This document shows, piece by piece, positions 1-7,710 of a stretch of DNA of 10,231 nucleotides (position 1 is the stretch's first letter; each line of letters starts with the position of its first letter). Location of the stretch: positions 1 through 10,231 of the forward strand of contig JACMQP010000318.1 of assembly GCA_014376915.1 (NCBI GenBank), read 5' to 3'. Position numbers and translations under genes: made by a program. Origin of the DNA: Ramlibacter sp. (GTDB lineage Bacteria; Pseudomonadota; Gammaproteobacteria; Burkholderiales; Burkholderiaceae). Below the pieces are notes generated by a model that saw only the letters and a list, made by a program, of their open reading frames with translations, made no database searches and was not told the DNA's origin.

Positions 1-23
1 CCCTTGTTGAAAGCTGAAAAGCG

Positions 24-572
24 ATGTCCGACACTCAATCCCCCGACCCAGCCCAGGGTGACCTGCCCTTGGGATCCGAAGAGCGCGAAGCGTTCCAGAC
101 CGGCACCGACCTCGGCGAGTTGCAGGCCCAACTGGCCGAGCTGAAGGCCAAGTCCGCCGAACTCGGCGAGCAGTACCTGCGTGCCCAGGCCGAGATGCAG
201 AACACGCGCCGGCGTGCCGACGAGGAAATCTCCAAGGCCCGCAAGTTCGCCGTCGAAAGCTTCGCCGAAAGCCTGCTACCGGTAGCCGACAGCCTGGAAG
301 CCAGCCTATCCGTCAGGGAGGCGTCGCCCCAGGTCATCCGCGAAGGCGCCGAAGCCACGCTGCGCCAGCTGCGCAGCGCGCTCGAACGCAACAAGATCCT
401 CGAGATCAATCCGGAAGCCGGCACCAAGTTCGATCCGCACCGGCACCAGGCCATCTCGGTGGTGCCCGCCGAGCAGGAAGCCAACACCGTCGTCACGGTC
501 CTGCAAAAGGGCTACTCGATCGCCGACCGCATCCTGCGGCCGGCCCTGGTCACGGTGACTTCCCCCCGGTAA
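24..572 (+). CDS. grpE: GrpE, nucleotide exchange factor of DnaK
   Basis: GrpE is the cytoplasmic dimeric cochaperone that opens the DnaK nucleotide pocket, releasing ADP so that ATP can bind and substrate is freed. The 182-residue product is a usual GrpE length. Residues about 1-30 are acidic and low in complexity, as in the family's disordered N-terminus. Residues about 30-75 are rich in heptad-like Leu/Ala/Glu ([20 protein letters not shown]) and would form the long paired helix. The C-terminal beta domain carries the family signature from [10 protein letters not shown] (residues about 138-147) through [18 protein letters not shown] near the end. The ATG at 24 gives a standard N-terminus, but its ribosome binding site is weak (purine-rich GAAAAGCG just upstream), and only 23 bases of leader lie in the window. 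It is followed by dnaK on the same strand after 82 bases. Identity is firm. Confidence 0.97.
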   Translation: MSDTQSPDPAQGDLPLGSEEREAFQTGTDLGELQAQLAELKAKSAELGEQYLRAQAEMQNTRRRADEEISKARKFAVESFAESLLPVADSLEASLSVREASPQVIREGAEATLRQLRSALERNKILEINPEAGTKFDPHRHQAISVVPAEQEANTVVTVLQKGYSIADRILRPALVTVTSPR

Positions 573-574
573 GT

Positions 575-602
575 CTTGAAACAGGTGGACTGATCCACAA
601 GT
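575..602 (+). promoter_or_regulatory. Candidate sigma-32 heat-shock promoter for dnaK
   Basis: CTTGAAA at 575-581 is a full match to the RpoH (sigma-32) -35 box. After a 13-base spacer comes CCACAAGT at 595-602, which fits 5 of the 7 defined positions of the -10 consensus CCCCATNT. Spacing and placement before dnaK fit. Transcription would start near 609-611, leaving a leader of about 45 bases. A small inverted repeat, GTGGA (585-589) and TCCAC (594-598), overlaps the spacer and -10. This is a motif match by eye only. It implies that dnaK-dnaJ can be transcribed separately from grpE. Confidence 0.45.
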
Positions 603-641
603 AGCGTTCATACGGATTCGAATCGGCAACTGCCGCAAGTC

Positions 642-647
642 AAGGAG
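642..647 (+). promoter_or_regulatory. Ribosome binding site of dnaK
   Basis: AAGGAG lies 7 bases before the dnaK ATG at 655. It is a near-perfect Shine-Dalgarno sequence at good spacing and fixes the dnaK start. It stands out because neither grpE nor dnaJ in this cluster has a comparable site, which suggests that DnaK is the most strongly translated of the three. Confidence 0.85.
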
Positions 648-654
648 AAAGAAC

Positions 655-2589
<1,935 letters not shown>

Positions 2590-2592
2590 TCG

Positions 2593-2614
2593 CTGACGCG
2601 CAGCGCCGCGTCAG
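2593..2614 (+). repeat. Hairpin just after dnaK
   Basis: CTGACGCG at 2593-2600 and CGCGTCAG at 2607-2614 form a perfect 8-bp inverted repeat around a 6-base loop, starting 4 bases after the dnaK stop. No run of T follows, so it does not look like a classical intrinsic terminator. It could protect the 3' end of a processed dnaK message. Part of its 3' arm (CGCCGCGT, 2604-2611) is repeated at 2617-2624 and could pair with 2651-2658 instead, so it may compete with the next hairpin. Confidence 0.6.
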
Positions 2615-2616
2615 AT

Positions 2617-2658
2617 CGCCGCGTTCGACCGAGACCCTGCGGGCTCGTCAACGCGGCG
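2617..2658 (+). repeat. Long bulged hairpin in the dnaK-dnaJ gap
   Basis: CGCCGCGTT at 2617-2625 pairs perfectly with AACGCGGCG at 2650-2658. The interior also pairs: GAC 2627-2629 with GTC 2647-2649, GAG 2631-2633 with CTC 2644-2646, and CCC 2635-2637 with GGG 2641-2643. The result is an 18-bp stem with single-base bulges at C2626, C2630 and A2634 and a TGC loop at 2638-2640. It ends 25 bases before the dnaJ start. There is no T-tract, so an mRNA-stability, processing or translation-control role is more likely than termination. The pairing is read directly; the function is inferred. Confidence 0.7.
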
Positions 2659-2683
2659 TTCTGCGTCGAACGACCTGAAAACT

Positions 2684-3844
2684 ATGGCCACCAAAAGAGA
2701 CTATTACGACACCCTCGGAGTGCCCAAGAACGCTTCGGAAGAGGAAATCAAGAAGGCCTATCGCAAGCTGGCGATGAAGCACCACCCTGACCGCAACCAG
2801 GGGGACGGCGACCACAAAGCCGCTGAAGCGAAGTTCAAGGAAGCCAAGGAAGCGTACGAGATGCTCTCGGACGCCGGCAAGCGCGCCGCTTACGACCAGT
2901 ACGGCCACGCCGGCGTCGACCCGAACATGCGTGGTGGAGCGGGCGCGGAGGGCTTCGGCGGCTTTGCCGAAGCCTTCGGCGACATCTTCGGCGACATCTT
3001 TGGCCAGGGCCGCGCCGGTGCTGCTGGCGCTGCCGGCGCCGCACGGGGACGCCAGGTGTTCCGCGGCGGCGACCTGTCGTACGCGATGGAGATCACGCTG
3101 GAAGAAGCCGCCGGCGGCAAGGAAGCGCAGATCCGGATTCCCACCTGGGACGAATGCGAAACCTGCAGCGGCTCCGGCGCCAAGCCCGGCACCCAGGCCA
3201 AGACGTGCGCCACATGCCAGGGACAGGGCGTGGTGCAGATGCGCCAGGGATTCTTCAGCGTGCAGCAGACCTGCCCGCATTGCCGCGGCACCGGCAAGAT
3301 CATTCCCGAGCCCTGCACCACCTGCCACGGCCAGGGCAAGGTCAAGAAGCAAAAGACGCTGGAAGTGAAGATCCCGGCCGGCATCGACGACGGTATGCGA
3401 ATCCGCAGCGCCGGCAACGGCGAGCCGGGCACCAATGGCGGCCCGCCGGGCGACCTGTACATCGAGATCCGGCTGAAGAAGCACGACATCTTCGAGCGCG
3501 ACGGCGACGACCTGCACTGCGCGGTGCCGATCAGCTTTTCGGCGGCGGCGCTCGGCGGCGAGATCGACGTGCCGACGCTGGCAGGCAAGGCGGCAATCGA
3601 CATCCCCGAAGGCACGCAGAGCGGCAAGCAGTTCCGCCTGCGCGGCAAAGGGGTCAAGGGAGTACGTTCTTCGTACCCCGGCGACCTGTACTGCCATGTC
3701 ACAGTGGAAACGCCGGTCAAGCTGACCGAGCACCAGCGCAAGCTGTTCAAGGACCTGGCCGATTCGCTGAAGAAGGGGGGCGCCAAGCACTCTCCGAGCG
3801 AAGGCAGCTGGACCGACAAATTGCGCGGCTTTTTCAACGCGTGA
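2684..3844 (+). CDS. dnaJ: DnaJ, Hsp40 cochaperone
   Basis: DnaJ delivers unfolded substrates to DnaK and stimulates its ATP hydrolysis. The 386-residue product has the full class A (type I) layout. The J domain is at about 4-75, with the essential HPD motif at residues 34-36. A Gly/Phe-rich linker (about 73-125) contains a repeated GDIF and an Ala/Gly-rich stretch. The zinc-binding domain has four CxxCxGxG repeats beginning at Cys158, Cys175, Cys197 and Cys211. The two beta-barrel C-terminal domains and the dimerization region follow to residue 386. The ATG at 2684 gives the canonical MATKRDYY start, but no Shine-Dalgarno sequence is visible before it (CGACCTGAAAACT). Translation may therefore depend on the structured 94-base gap after dnaK. 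It is almost certainly co-transcribed with dnaK. Confidence 0.98.
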   Translation: MATKRDYYDTLGVPKNASEEEIKKAYRKLAMKHHPDRNQGDGDHKAAEAKFKEAKEAYEMLSDAGKRAAYDQYGHAGVDPNMRGGAGAEGFGGFAEAFGDIFGDIFGQGRAGAAGAAGAARGRQVFRGGDLSYAMEITLEEAAGGKEAQIRIPTWDECETCSGSGAKPGTQAKTCATCQGQGVVQMRQGFFSVQQTCPHCRGTGKIIPEPCTTCHGQGKVKKQKTLEVKIPAGIDDGMRIRSAGNGEPGTNGGPPGDLYIEIRLKKHDIFERDGDDLHCAVPISFSAAALGGEIDVPTLAGKAAIDIPEGTQSGKQFRLRGKGVKGVRSSYPGDLYCHVTVETPVKLTEHQRKLFKDLADSLKKGGAKHSPSEGSWTDKLRGFFNA

Positions 3845-3915
3845 GCAACGCCGGCGCGGCAGTTCGGGTGAATTCCTGAGGAAGGGCGAGCCGGAACCGG
3901 AGACAATGCCGGTCA

Positions 3916-4482
3916 ATGTCCCTGAAGCTCTTTCGTTCCACCGGATATTCCTCCATCCTCGGGCCCGGCGAGACCCGGCTGGCCACCCATCCGGGCTGGG
4001 TGGTGTTGGCGGTCAGTCTATGGATCGGCTTCGTGTGCAACGTCGCGCTATGGCGCGACTTGCGGGCCATGGGCGGCCCCGGCCTGGGCCGCTCGCTGCT
4101 GCTGGGCGCCTTCATCGCGTCGGCCTGCGTGGCGGTGCTGAGCCTCCTGGGCTGGCGCCGCACGCTCAAGCGCGCCGCCTTCCTGCTGCTGCTGCTGGCG
4201 GCGCTGACCGCCGCCAGCATCTGGGTGCAGGCCCGCCCGCTCGACGCCAATCTGCTCGATCAGGGACTGCGCAGCCTGGTGCTGCCCAGCTGGCCCAGCC
4301 TGCTGCGCTGGCAGTTTCCGGTGCTGCTGGTGGGCCTGGGCGTGGTGCCCATCCTCTGGCTCTCGCAGTTGCGGGTGCGGCGGCTTTCCGGGCCGGCGCA
4401 GCTGAACGCCAACGTCTCGGGCATGCTGCTCGGACTGCTGGCGCTGGTGCTCACGGGCTGGTTCCTCTACGGCCGCGCCTGA
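3916..4482 (+). CDS. Five-helix membrane protein resembling a lone EptA N-terminal domain
   Basis: The 188-residue product is strongly hydrophobic, with five likely membrane helices at about 27-46, 60-78, 86-104, 133-150 and 167-185. Helix number, spacing and the wording of the first helices (RLATHPGWVVLAVSLWIGF, then a W-rich turn) recall the membrane domain of EptA/CptA-type phosphoethanolamine transferases (EptA_B_N). The protein stops just after helix five (FLYGRA), where the periplasmic sulfatase-like catalytic domain should begin. No such domain follows in any frame, because the next gene is on the other strand. I cannot identify the conserved Asn/Thr/Glu residues of the loop after helix three, so the transferase role is not supported. 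The first in-frame ATG is at 3916; GGAG at 3899-3902 is 13 bases away, so initiation looks weak. It begins 71 bases after dnaJ and may be read through from it. The family call is recognition by eye. The gene itself looks real from its hydrophobic pattern. Confidence 0.75.
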   Translation: MSLKLFRSTGYSSILGPGETRLATHPGWVVLAVSLWIGFVCNVALWRDLRAMGGPGLGRSLLLGAFIASACVAVLSLLGWRRTLKRAAFLLLLLAALTAASIWVQARPLDANLLDQGLRSLVLPSWPSLLRWQFPVLLVGLGVVPILWLSQLRVRRLSGPAQLNANVSGMLLGLLALVLTGWFLYGRA

Positions 4483-4507
4483 CCGCTCGCCCGCAAGGAG
4501 CTGAAGA

Positions 4508-4520
4508 TGGACGCCGTCCA
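4508..4520. terminator. Weak hairpin between convergent genes
   Basis: TGGAC at 4508-4512 and GTCCA at 4516-4520 can form a 5-bp stem around GCC between the converging stops at 4482 and 4547. A pyrimidine-rich stretch (CCCTTTCTT) follows on the plus strand, and a short TCTTC follows on the minus strand. It could act as a weak bidirectional terminator, but the stem is short and there is no true T-tract. It is the only structure seen in this 64-base gap. Confidence 0.25.
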
Positions 4521-4546
4521 GTGCCCTTTCTTGAGGCGCGGGCGTC

Positions 4547-5635
4547 TCAGAACAGGTTGCCTTGGCCGACCGCTCCCAGCGGCCGGAAGGCCTGCAGGTC
4601 GAGCTCGACCCGGGTGCGGTTGAATCCCAGGCGCTGGGCCGTCTTGCGAAAGCGCTGGCCGATCAGCTCGGCCCAGGGCCCCGCTCCCTTCATGCGCGTT
4701 GCGAAGTCGCTGTCGTAGTCCTTGCCGCCGCGCATGTCGTGGATGCGCGCCATCACCCGCTCGGACCGCTGCGGGTAATGCAGCTCCAGCCATTGCCGGA
4801 ACAGCGGACTCACCTCCCAGGGCAGGCGGAGCACATGGTAGAAGGCGCTGCGCGCGCCGGCCTCCCAGGCGGCTTCCATCACCTGCTCCATGTCCTCGGT
4901 CAGGAACGGGATCTGCGGCGCCAGGCTCACCCCCACCGGAATGCCGTGCTCCGCCAGCGTGCGGATGGTGCGCAGGCGCCGGTGCGGCGCGGCGGCGCGC
5001 GGCTCGAGCTTGCGCGTGAGTTCGGCATCGAGCGTCGTGATCGTCACGTACACCGCCACCAGCTTCTGCGCCGCCATCGGCGCCAGCAGGTCGAGGTCGC
5101 GCTCGATCCCGCCGGACTTGGTGACCATCGAGAAGGCGTGCCGGCTTTCCTGCAGCAGCTCGATCACCGATCGTGTCAGCCGCAACTCGCGTTCGACCGG
5201 CTGGTAGCAGTCGGTCGCGGTGCCGAGGGCCAGCCCGCGCGGCTGATAACTTTTCTTCGACAGCTCCGAGCGCAGCACGGCGGCGATGTTGCGCTTGGCG
5301 ATGATCTTGGTTTCGAAGTCCAGCCCCGGCGACAGATTCAGGTAGCTGTGGGTCGGGCGCGCGTAGCAGTAGATGCAGCCGTGCTCGCACCCGCGGTACG
5401 GATTGATCGAGCGATCGAAGTGGATGTCGGGCGAATCGTTGGAGCTGATGACGCTGCGCGCGTCTTCCCAGATTACCTCGGTGCGCGTGGCGCCGCTTTC
5501 GGCCTGCTCCAGGGTGCCCCAGCCATCGTCGTAATCGACACGCTCGTCTTTCACGAACCGGTGCGCCAGCCGGGTGGCCGCGCCGCGGCCCTTGATCGCT
5601 TCGACAGGGATACGGACATCAGGCATGGTCCGCAT
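4547..5635 (-). CDS. PA0069-family radical SAM protein (SplB-like)
   Basis: The 362-residue product belongs to the SplB-like (COG1533) radical SAM proteins known as the PA0069 family. The cluster-binding motif is CEHGCIYCYA, with Cys83, Cys87 and Cys90 in the CX3CX2C spacing that holds the [4Fe-4S] cluster used to cleave S-adenosylmethionine. Other family-typical stretches are INPYRGC just before it, TATDCYQPVER in the middle, and SLAPQIPFLTEDM later. Its substrate is unknown to me, and homology to spore photoproduct lyase does not show that it repairs DNA. The start is uncertain: Met1 at 5635 and Met4 at 5626 are both possible and neither has a clear ribosome site. The last residues are QGNLF, resembling a beta-clamp-binding pentapeptide. 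It is divergent from the GbsR-like regulator across a 78-base gap and converges on the membrane-protein gene. The family call is firm; the function is open. Confidence 0.93.
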   Translation of the reverse strand: MRTMPDVRIPVEAIKGRGAATRLAHRFVKDERVDYDDGWGTLEQAESGATRTEVIWEDARSVISSNDSPDIHFDRSINPYRGCEHGCIYCYARPTHSYLNLSPGLDFETKIIAKRNIAAVLRSELSKKSYQPRGLALGTATDCYQPVERELRLTRSVIELLQESRHAFSMVTKSGGIERDLDLLAPMAAQKLVAVYVTITTLDAELTRKLEPRAAAPHRRLRTIRTLAEHGIPVGVSLAPQIPFLTEDMEQVMEAAWEAGARSAFYHVLRLPWEVSPLFRQWLELHYPQRSERVMARIHDMRGGKDYDSDFATRMKGAGPWAELIGQRFRKTAQRLGFNRTRVELDLQAFRPLGAVGQGNLF

Positions 5636-5666
5636 TTTAGCTGTTCATCTATCCAGTATCCTTCCG

Positions 5667-5690
5667 AATTTTCAGTCATTACTGAAAATT
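5667..5690. promoter_or_regulatory. Perfect inverted repeat, likely operator for the GbsR/MarR-type regulator
   Basis: AATTTTCAGT (5667-5676), then CATT, then ACTGAAAATT (5681-5690) is a perfect 10-bp inverted repeat with a 4-base spacer. It lies in an AT-rich island of a GC-rich region, 31 bases from the radical SAM start and 23 bases from the regulator start. Dimeric winged-helix regulators of the MarR/GbsR type bind such dyads and often control their own promoters. That this one is bound by the adjacent regulator is inferred from position. On the minus strand it also sits where a radical SAM promoter would be. Confidence 0.7.
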
Positions 5691-5701
5691 GCGAAGCTGG
5701 C

Positions 5702-5707
5702 TAGAAT
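5702..5707 (+). promoter_or_regulatory. Candidate -10 box of the regulator-cydAB operon
   Basis: TAGAAT matches the sigma-70 -10 consensus TATAAT at five of six positions. It lies 11 bases downstream of the inverted repeat. No good -35 box is seen at standard spacing: TTACTG at 5679-5684, inside the dyad, is poor. A start point 6-7 bases downstream would fall at about 5713-5715, on the ATG at 5714, implying a leaderless message. No Shine-Dalgarno sequence is visible before either possible ATG. A 10-bp palindrome, ATTCGCGAAT (5706-5715), overlaps the box and start codon. Confidence 0.4.
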
Positions 5708-5713
5708 TCGCGA

Positions 5714-6292
5714 ATGCCGATGGAAAACCACCTGCCACCCCTGAGCCGCCAGTTCGTGTCGCACTTCGGCGAGATGGGCAGCCGCTGGGGCATCAACCGC
5801 ACCGTCGGACAGATCTACGCGCTGATCTTCATCTCGCAGCGCGCACTCAATGCCGACGACATCGCGGAAACCCTGGAGTTCTCACGCTCGAACGTGAGCA
5901 TGGGCCTGAAGGAGCTGCAATCGTGGCGGCTGGTGCGGCTCAAGCACCAGCCGGGCGACCGGCGCGAGTATTTCGACGCGCCAGCCGACGTCTGGGAGAT
6001 CTTCCGCATGCTGGCCGAGGAGCGGCGCCGGCGCGAGATCGAGCCCACCCAGTCGATGCTGCGGATGGCGCTGCTCGAATCGCCCACCAGCAACGCCGAG
6101 CGCCACGCGCAGGAGCGCATGCGCCAGATGCATGAACTGATCGACCGGCTGATGACGTGGTTCGACGACGTGCAGAAGCTCTCGCCCGAGACCGCCATGC
6201 AACTCATGGGAATGGGCGCGACCGTCACCAAAGTGCTGGAATTCAAGGACCGTGTCACCGGGCGCACCCCCACCCGGCAAAAGGAAAAATAA
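5714..6292 (+). CDS. GbsR/MarR-family transcriptional regulator
   Basis: The 192-residue product is a winged-helix DNA-binding protein of the GbsR branch of the MarR superfamily. After an N-terminal helix (FVSHFGEMGSRWGINRTVGQIYALIF, about 14-39), the helix-turn-helix spans about 46-74, including ADDIAETLEFSRSNVSMGLKEL. The wing is around 76-90 (HQPGDRREYFDAP). The C-terminal half is helical, rich in Arg/Glu/Met, and probably forms the dimerization and ligand part. The effector cannot be read from the sequence; characterized GbsR proteins respond to choline or osmotic cues, but that need not apply here. The first ATG is at 5714, and Met3 at 5720 is an alternative start. The gene ends 2 bases before cydA, so regulator and oxidase are almost certainly on one transcript, with autoregulation through the upstream inverted repeat likely. 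Confidence 0.92.
   Translation: MPMENHLPPLSRQFVSHFGEMGSRWGINRTVGQIYALIFISQRALNADDIAETLEFSRSNVSMGLKELQSWRLVRLKHQPGDRREYFDAPADVWEIFRMLAEERRRREIEPTQSMLRMALLESPTSNAERHAQERMRQMHELIDRLMTWFDDVQKLSPETAMQLMGMGATVTKVLEFKDRVTGRTPTRQKEK
6281..6285 (+). promoter_or_regulatory. Ribosome binding site of cydA inside the regulator gene
   Basis: AAGGA lies within the last codons of the regulator gene, 9 bases before the ATG at 6295. It selects 6295 as the cydA start over upstream in-frame codons and makes translational coupling between regulator and oxidase likely. Confidence 0.75.
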
Positions 6293-6294
6293 AG

Positions 6295-7692
6295 ATGGAC
6301 GCCCTCCTCCTGTCGCGATTGCAGTTCGCCGCCAACATGAGCTTCCACATCCTGTTCCCGACCATCAACATCGCCTTGTGCTGGTTCCTGGTGTACTTTC
6401 GCCTGCGCCACGCCGCGGTCCGGGGGACACCGCAGGCGCAGGAATGGGAGGAAGCCTACTTCCTCTGGACCAAGGTGTTCGCTCTCAGCTTCGCGCTAGG
6501 AGTCGTCTCCGGCATCACCATGAGCTTCCAGTTCGGCACCAACTGGCCGGGCTACATGGAGAAGGCCGGCAACATCGCCGGGCCGTTGCTCGGCTACGAG
6601 GTGCTGACGGCGTTCTTTCTCGAGGCCACCTTCCTGGGCGTCATGCTGTTCGGCCGCGGCCGGGTGTCGGATCGGGTCCATCTGGTGGCGACGCTGATGG
6701 TGGCTGCGGGCACCACCATGTCGGCTTTCTGGATCCTGAGCCTGAACTCCTGGATGCAGACACCCACCGGCTACGAAATCATCGACGGCCGGATGCACGC
6801 GACCAGCTGGCTGCAGGTGATCTTCAATCCGTCCTTTCCGTACCGGCTGACACACACACTGCTGTCGTCGATGCTCACGGTATCGTTTCTGATCGCGGGC
6901 CTGTCGGCGTGGCAGTTGCTGCGCAACACCGCCAACCGGGGCACGCATCGCGCGCTCCGCACCGCTGTCATCGCGGCAGCAATCGCCATCCCGCTGCAGA
7001 TCGTCGCCGGCGACCTGCACGGCCTGAACACGCTGGAGCACCAGCCGGCCAAGATCGCCGCCATCGAAGCAATCTGGCACACCGAAAAGAGCGCCCCGCT
7101 CACGCTGTTCGGATGGCCCAACGAGAAGGAACAGCGGACCGACTTCGCGATCCAGGTGCCCAAGCTGGCCAGCCTGGTCCTGGCGCATGACCTCAATGCG
7201 CAGATCAAGGGACTGGACGCCTTTCCCAACGCCCACCCGCCCGTGGCGCCGTTGTTCTGGGGCTTCCGCGTCATGGTCGGCATGGGCATGCTGATGCTGG
7301 CTGTGGCCTGGTCCAGCGCGTGGACGCTCTGGCGGGGGCGGCGCCGGCAGGCATCGCAGGGAGCAACGCCGATGCCCTTCTCGCGCTGGCAGTTGCGGCT
7401 GCTCACGGCAATGACCTTCTCTGGCTGGGTGGCCACGCTGGCCGGCTGGTACGTCACCGAAATCGGCCGCCAGCCTTTCCTTGTCTACGGCGTGCTGCGC
7501 ACCGCCGACCTGGTGGCGGACCATCCACCCGCGATGGTGCTGTCGACCCTGGTCGCGTATCTCGTCGTCTACGCCGGACTGCTGTTCGCCTATATCGCGG
7601 TGCTGCTGTACATGGCGCAGCACCCGGCCAAGCCGACGCCCCAAACCCCCTATAGCCCGAAGGCCGCCACCCTCATCGGCGGGCCGGCCTGA
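6295..7692 (+). CDS. cydA: Cytochrome bd-type quinol oxidase subunit I (CioA-like)
   Basis: Subunit I carries hemes b558, b595 and the d-site heme and oxidizes quinol while reducing O2 to water in the inner membrane. At 465 residues it is shorter than the 522 of E. coli CydA, as in the short-Q-loop, cyanide-insensitive (CioA) branch. Heme ligand candidates by alignment from memory are His18 (SFHILFP), His187 (RLTH), Met327 (FRVMVG) and Glu389 (YVTEIGRQP). The proton-path acids are Glu102 and Glu110 (GYEVLTAFFLEA). The Q-loop motif HQPAKIAAIE is at 249-258, with Lys253 and Glu258. The usual GRQPW is GRQPF here (Phe395), an oddity. About nine membrane helices are expected. The ATG at 6295 has AAGGA 9 bases upstream and gives the standard MDALLLSRLQFA start. 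It is followed by cydB after 18 bases. The heme type (d or b at the active site) cannot be read from sequence. Confidence 0.96.
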   Translation: MDALLLSRLQFAANMSFHILFPTINIALCWFLVYFRLRHAAVRGTPQAQEWEEAYFLWTKVFALSFALGVVSGITMSFQFGTNWPGYMEKAGNIAGPLLGYEVLTAFFLEATFLGVMLFGRGRVSDRVHLVATLMVAAGTTMSAFWILSLNSWMQTPTGYEIIDGRMHATSWLQVIFNPSFPYRLTHTLLSSMLTVSFLIAGLSAWQLLRNTANRGTHRALRTAVIAAAIAIPLQIVAGDLHGLNTLEHQPAKIAAIEAIWHTEKSAPLTLFGWPNEKEQRTDFAIQVPKLASLVLAHDLNAQIKGLDAFPNAHPPVAPLFWGFRVMVGMGMLMLAVAWSSAWTLWRGRRRQASQGATPMPFSRWQLRLLTAMTFSGWVATLAGWYVTEIGRQPFLVYGVLRTADLVADHPPAMVLSTLVAYLVVYAGLLFAYIAVLLYMAQHPAKPTPQTPYSPKAATLIGGPA

Positions 7693-7710
7693 CAGGCACC
7701 GGAGACCACC

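Noticed and set aside
4..23. Possible sigma-32 promoter before grpE (TTGAAA at 7-12)
   Set aside because: No -10 match occurs at 13-15 base spacing; it would fall inside the coding sequence. The true grpE promoter probably lies before the window.
275..286. Perfect 12-bp palindrome GCTACCGGTAGC inside grpE, using the rare codons CTA and GTA
   Set aside because: It is short, inside a well-conserved coding region, and single; chance is the simplest explanation.
573..654. CIRCE element (HrcA operator) near grpE or dnaK
   Set aside because: No TTAGCACTC-N9-GAGTGCTAA-like dyad is present in this gap or in the visible grpE leader.
2648..3916. Long open frames antisense to dnaJ
   Set aside because: The product is Ala/Arg/Gly-rich without motifs, and it mirrors a complete, canonical dnaJ.
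4502..4515. Shared AAGATGGACGCC at 4504-4515 and at the cydA start (6292-6303), suggesting a duplicated cydA start
   Set aside because: The similarity ends after 12 bases and the reading frame that follows is unrelated to CydA; taken as coincidence.
3906..4718. Alternative frame starting at 3906 instead of the membrane protein at 3916
   Set aside because: Its product is Arg/Ala/Gly-rich and runs into the antisense of the next gene. The 3916 frame gives a coherent five-helix protein.
4562..5704. Plus-strand open frame opposite the radical SAM gene
   Set aside because: The minus strand carries the CX3CX2C radical SAM motif and a full-length family protein. The opposite frame is compositionally biased and has no domain.
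6157..6294. Upstream extension of cydA to an earlier in-frame ATG at 6157
   Set aside because: It would overlap the regulator gene in another frame and add an Arg/His-rich segment absent from the family. The ATG at 6295 has its own ribosome site and the conserved N-terminus.
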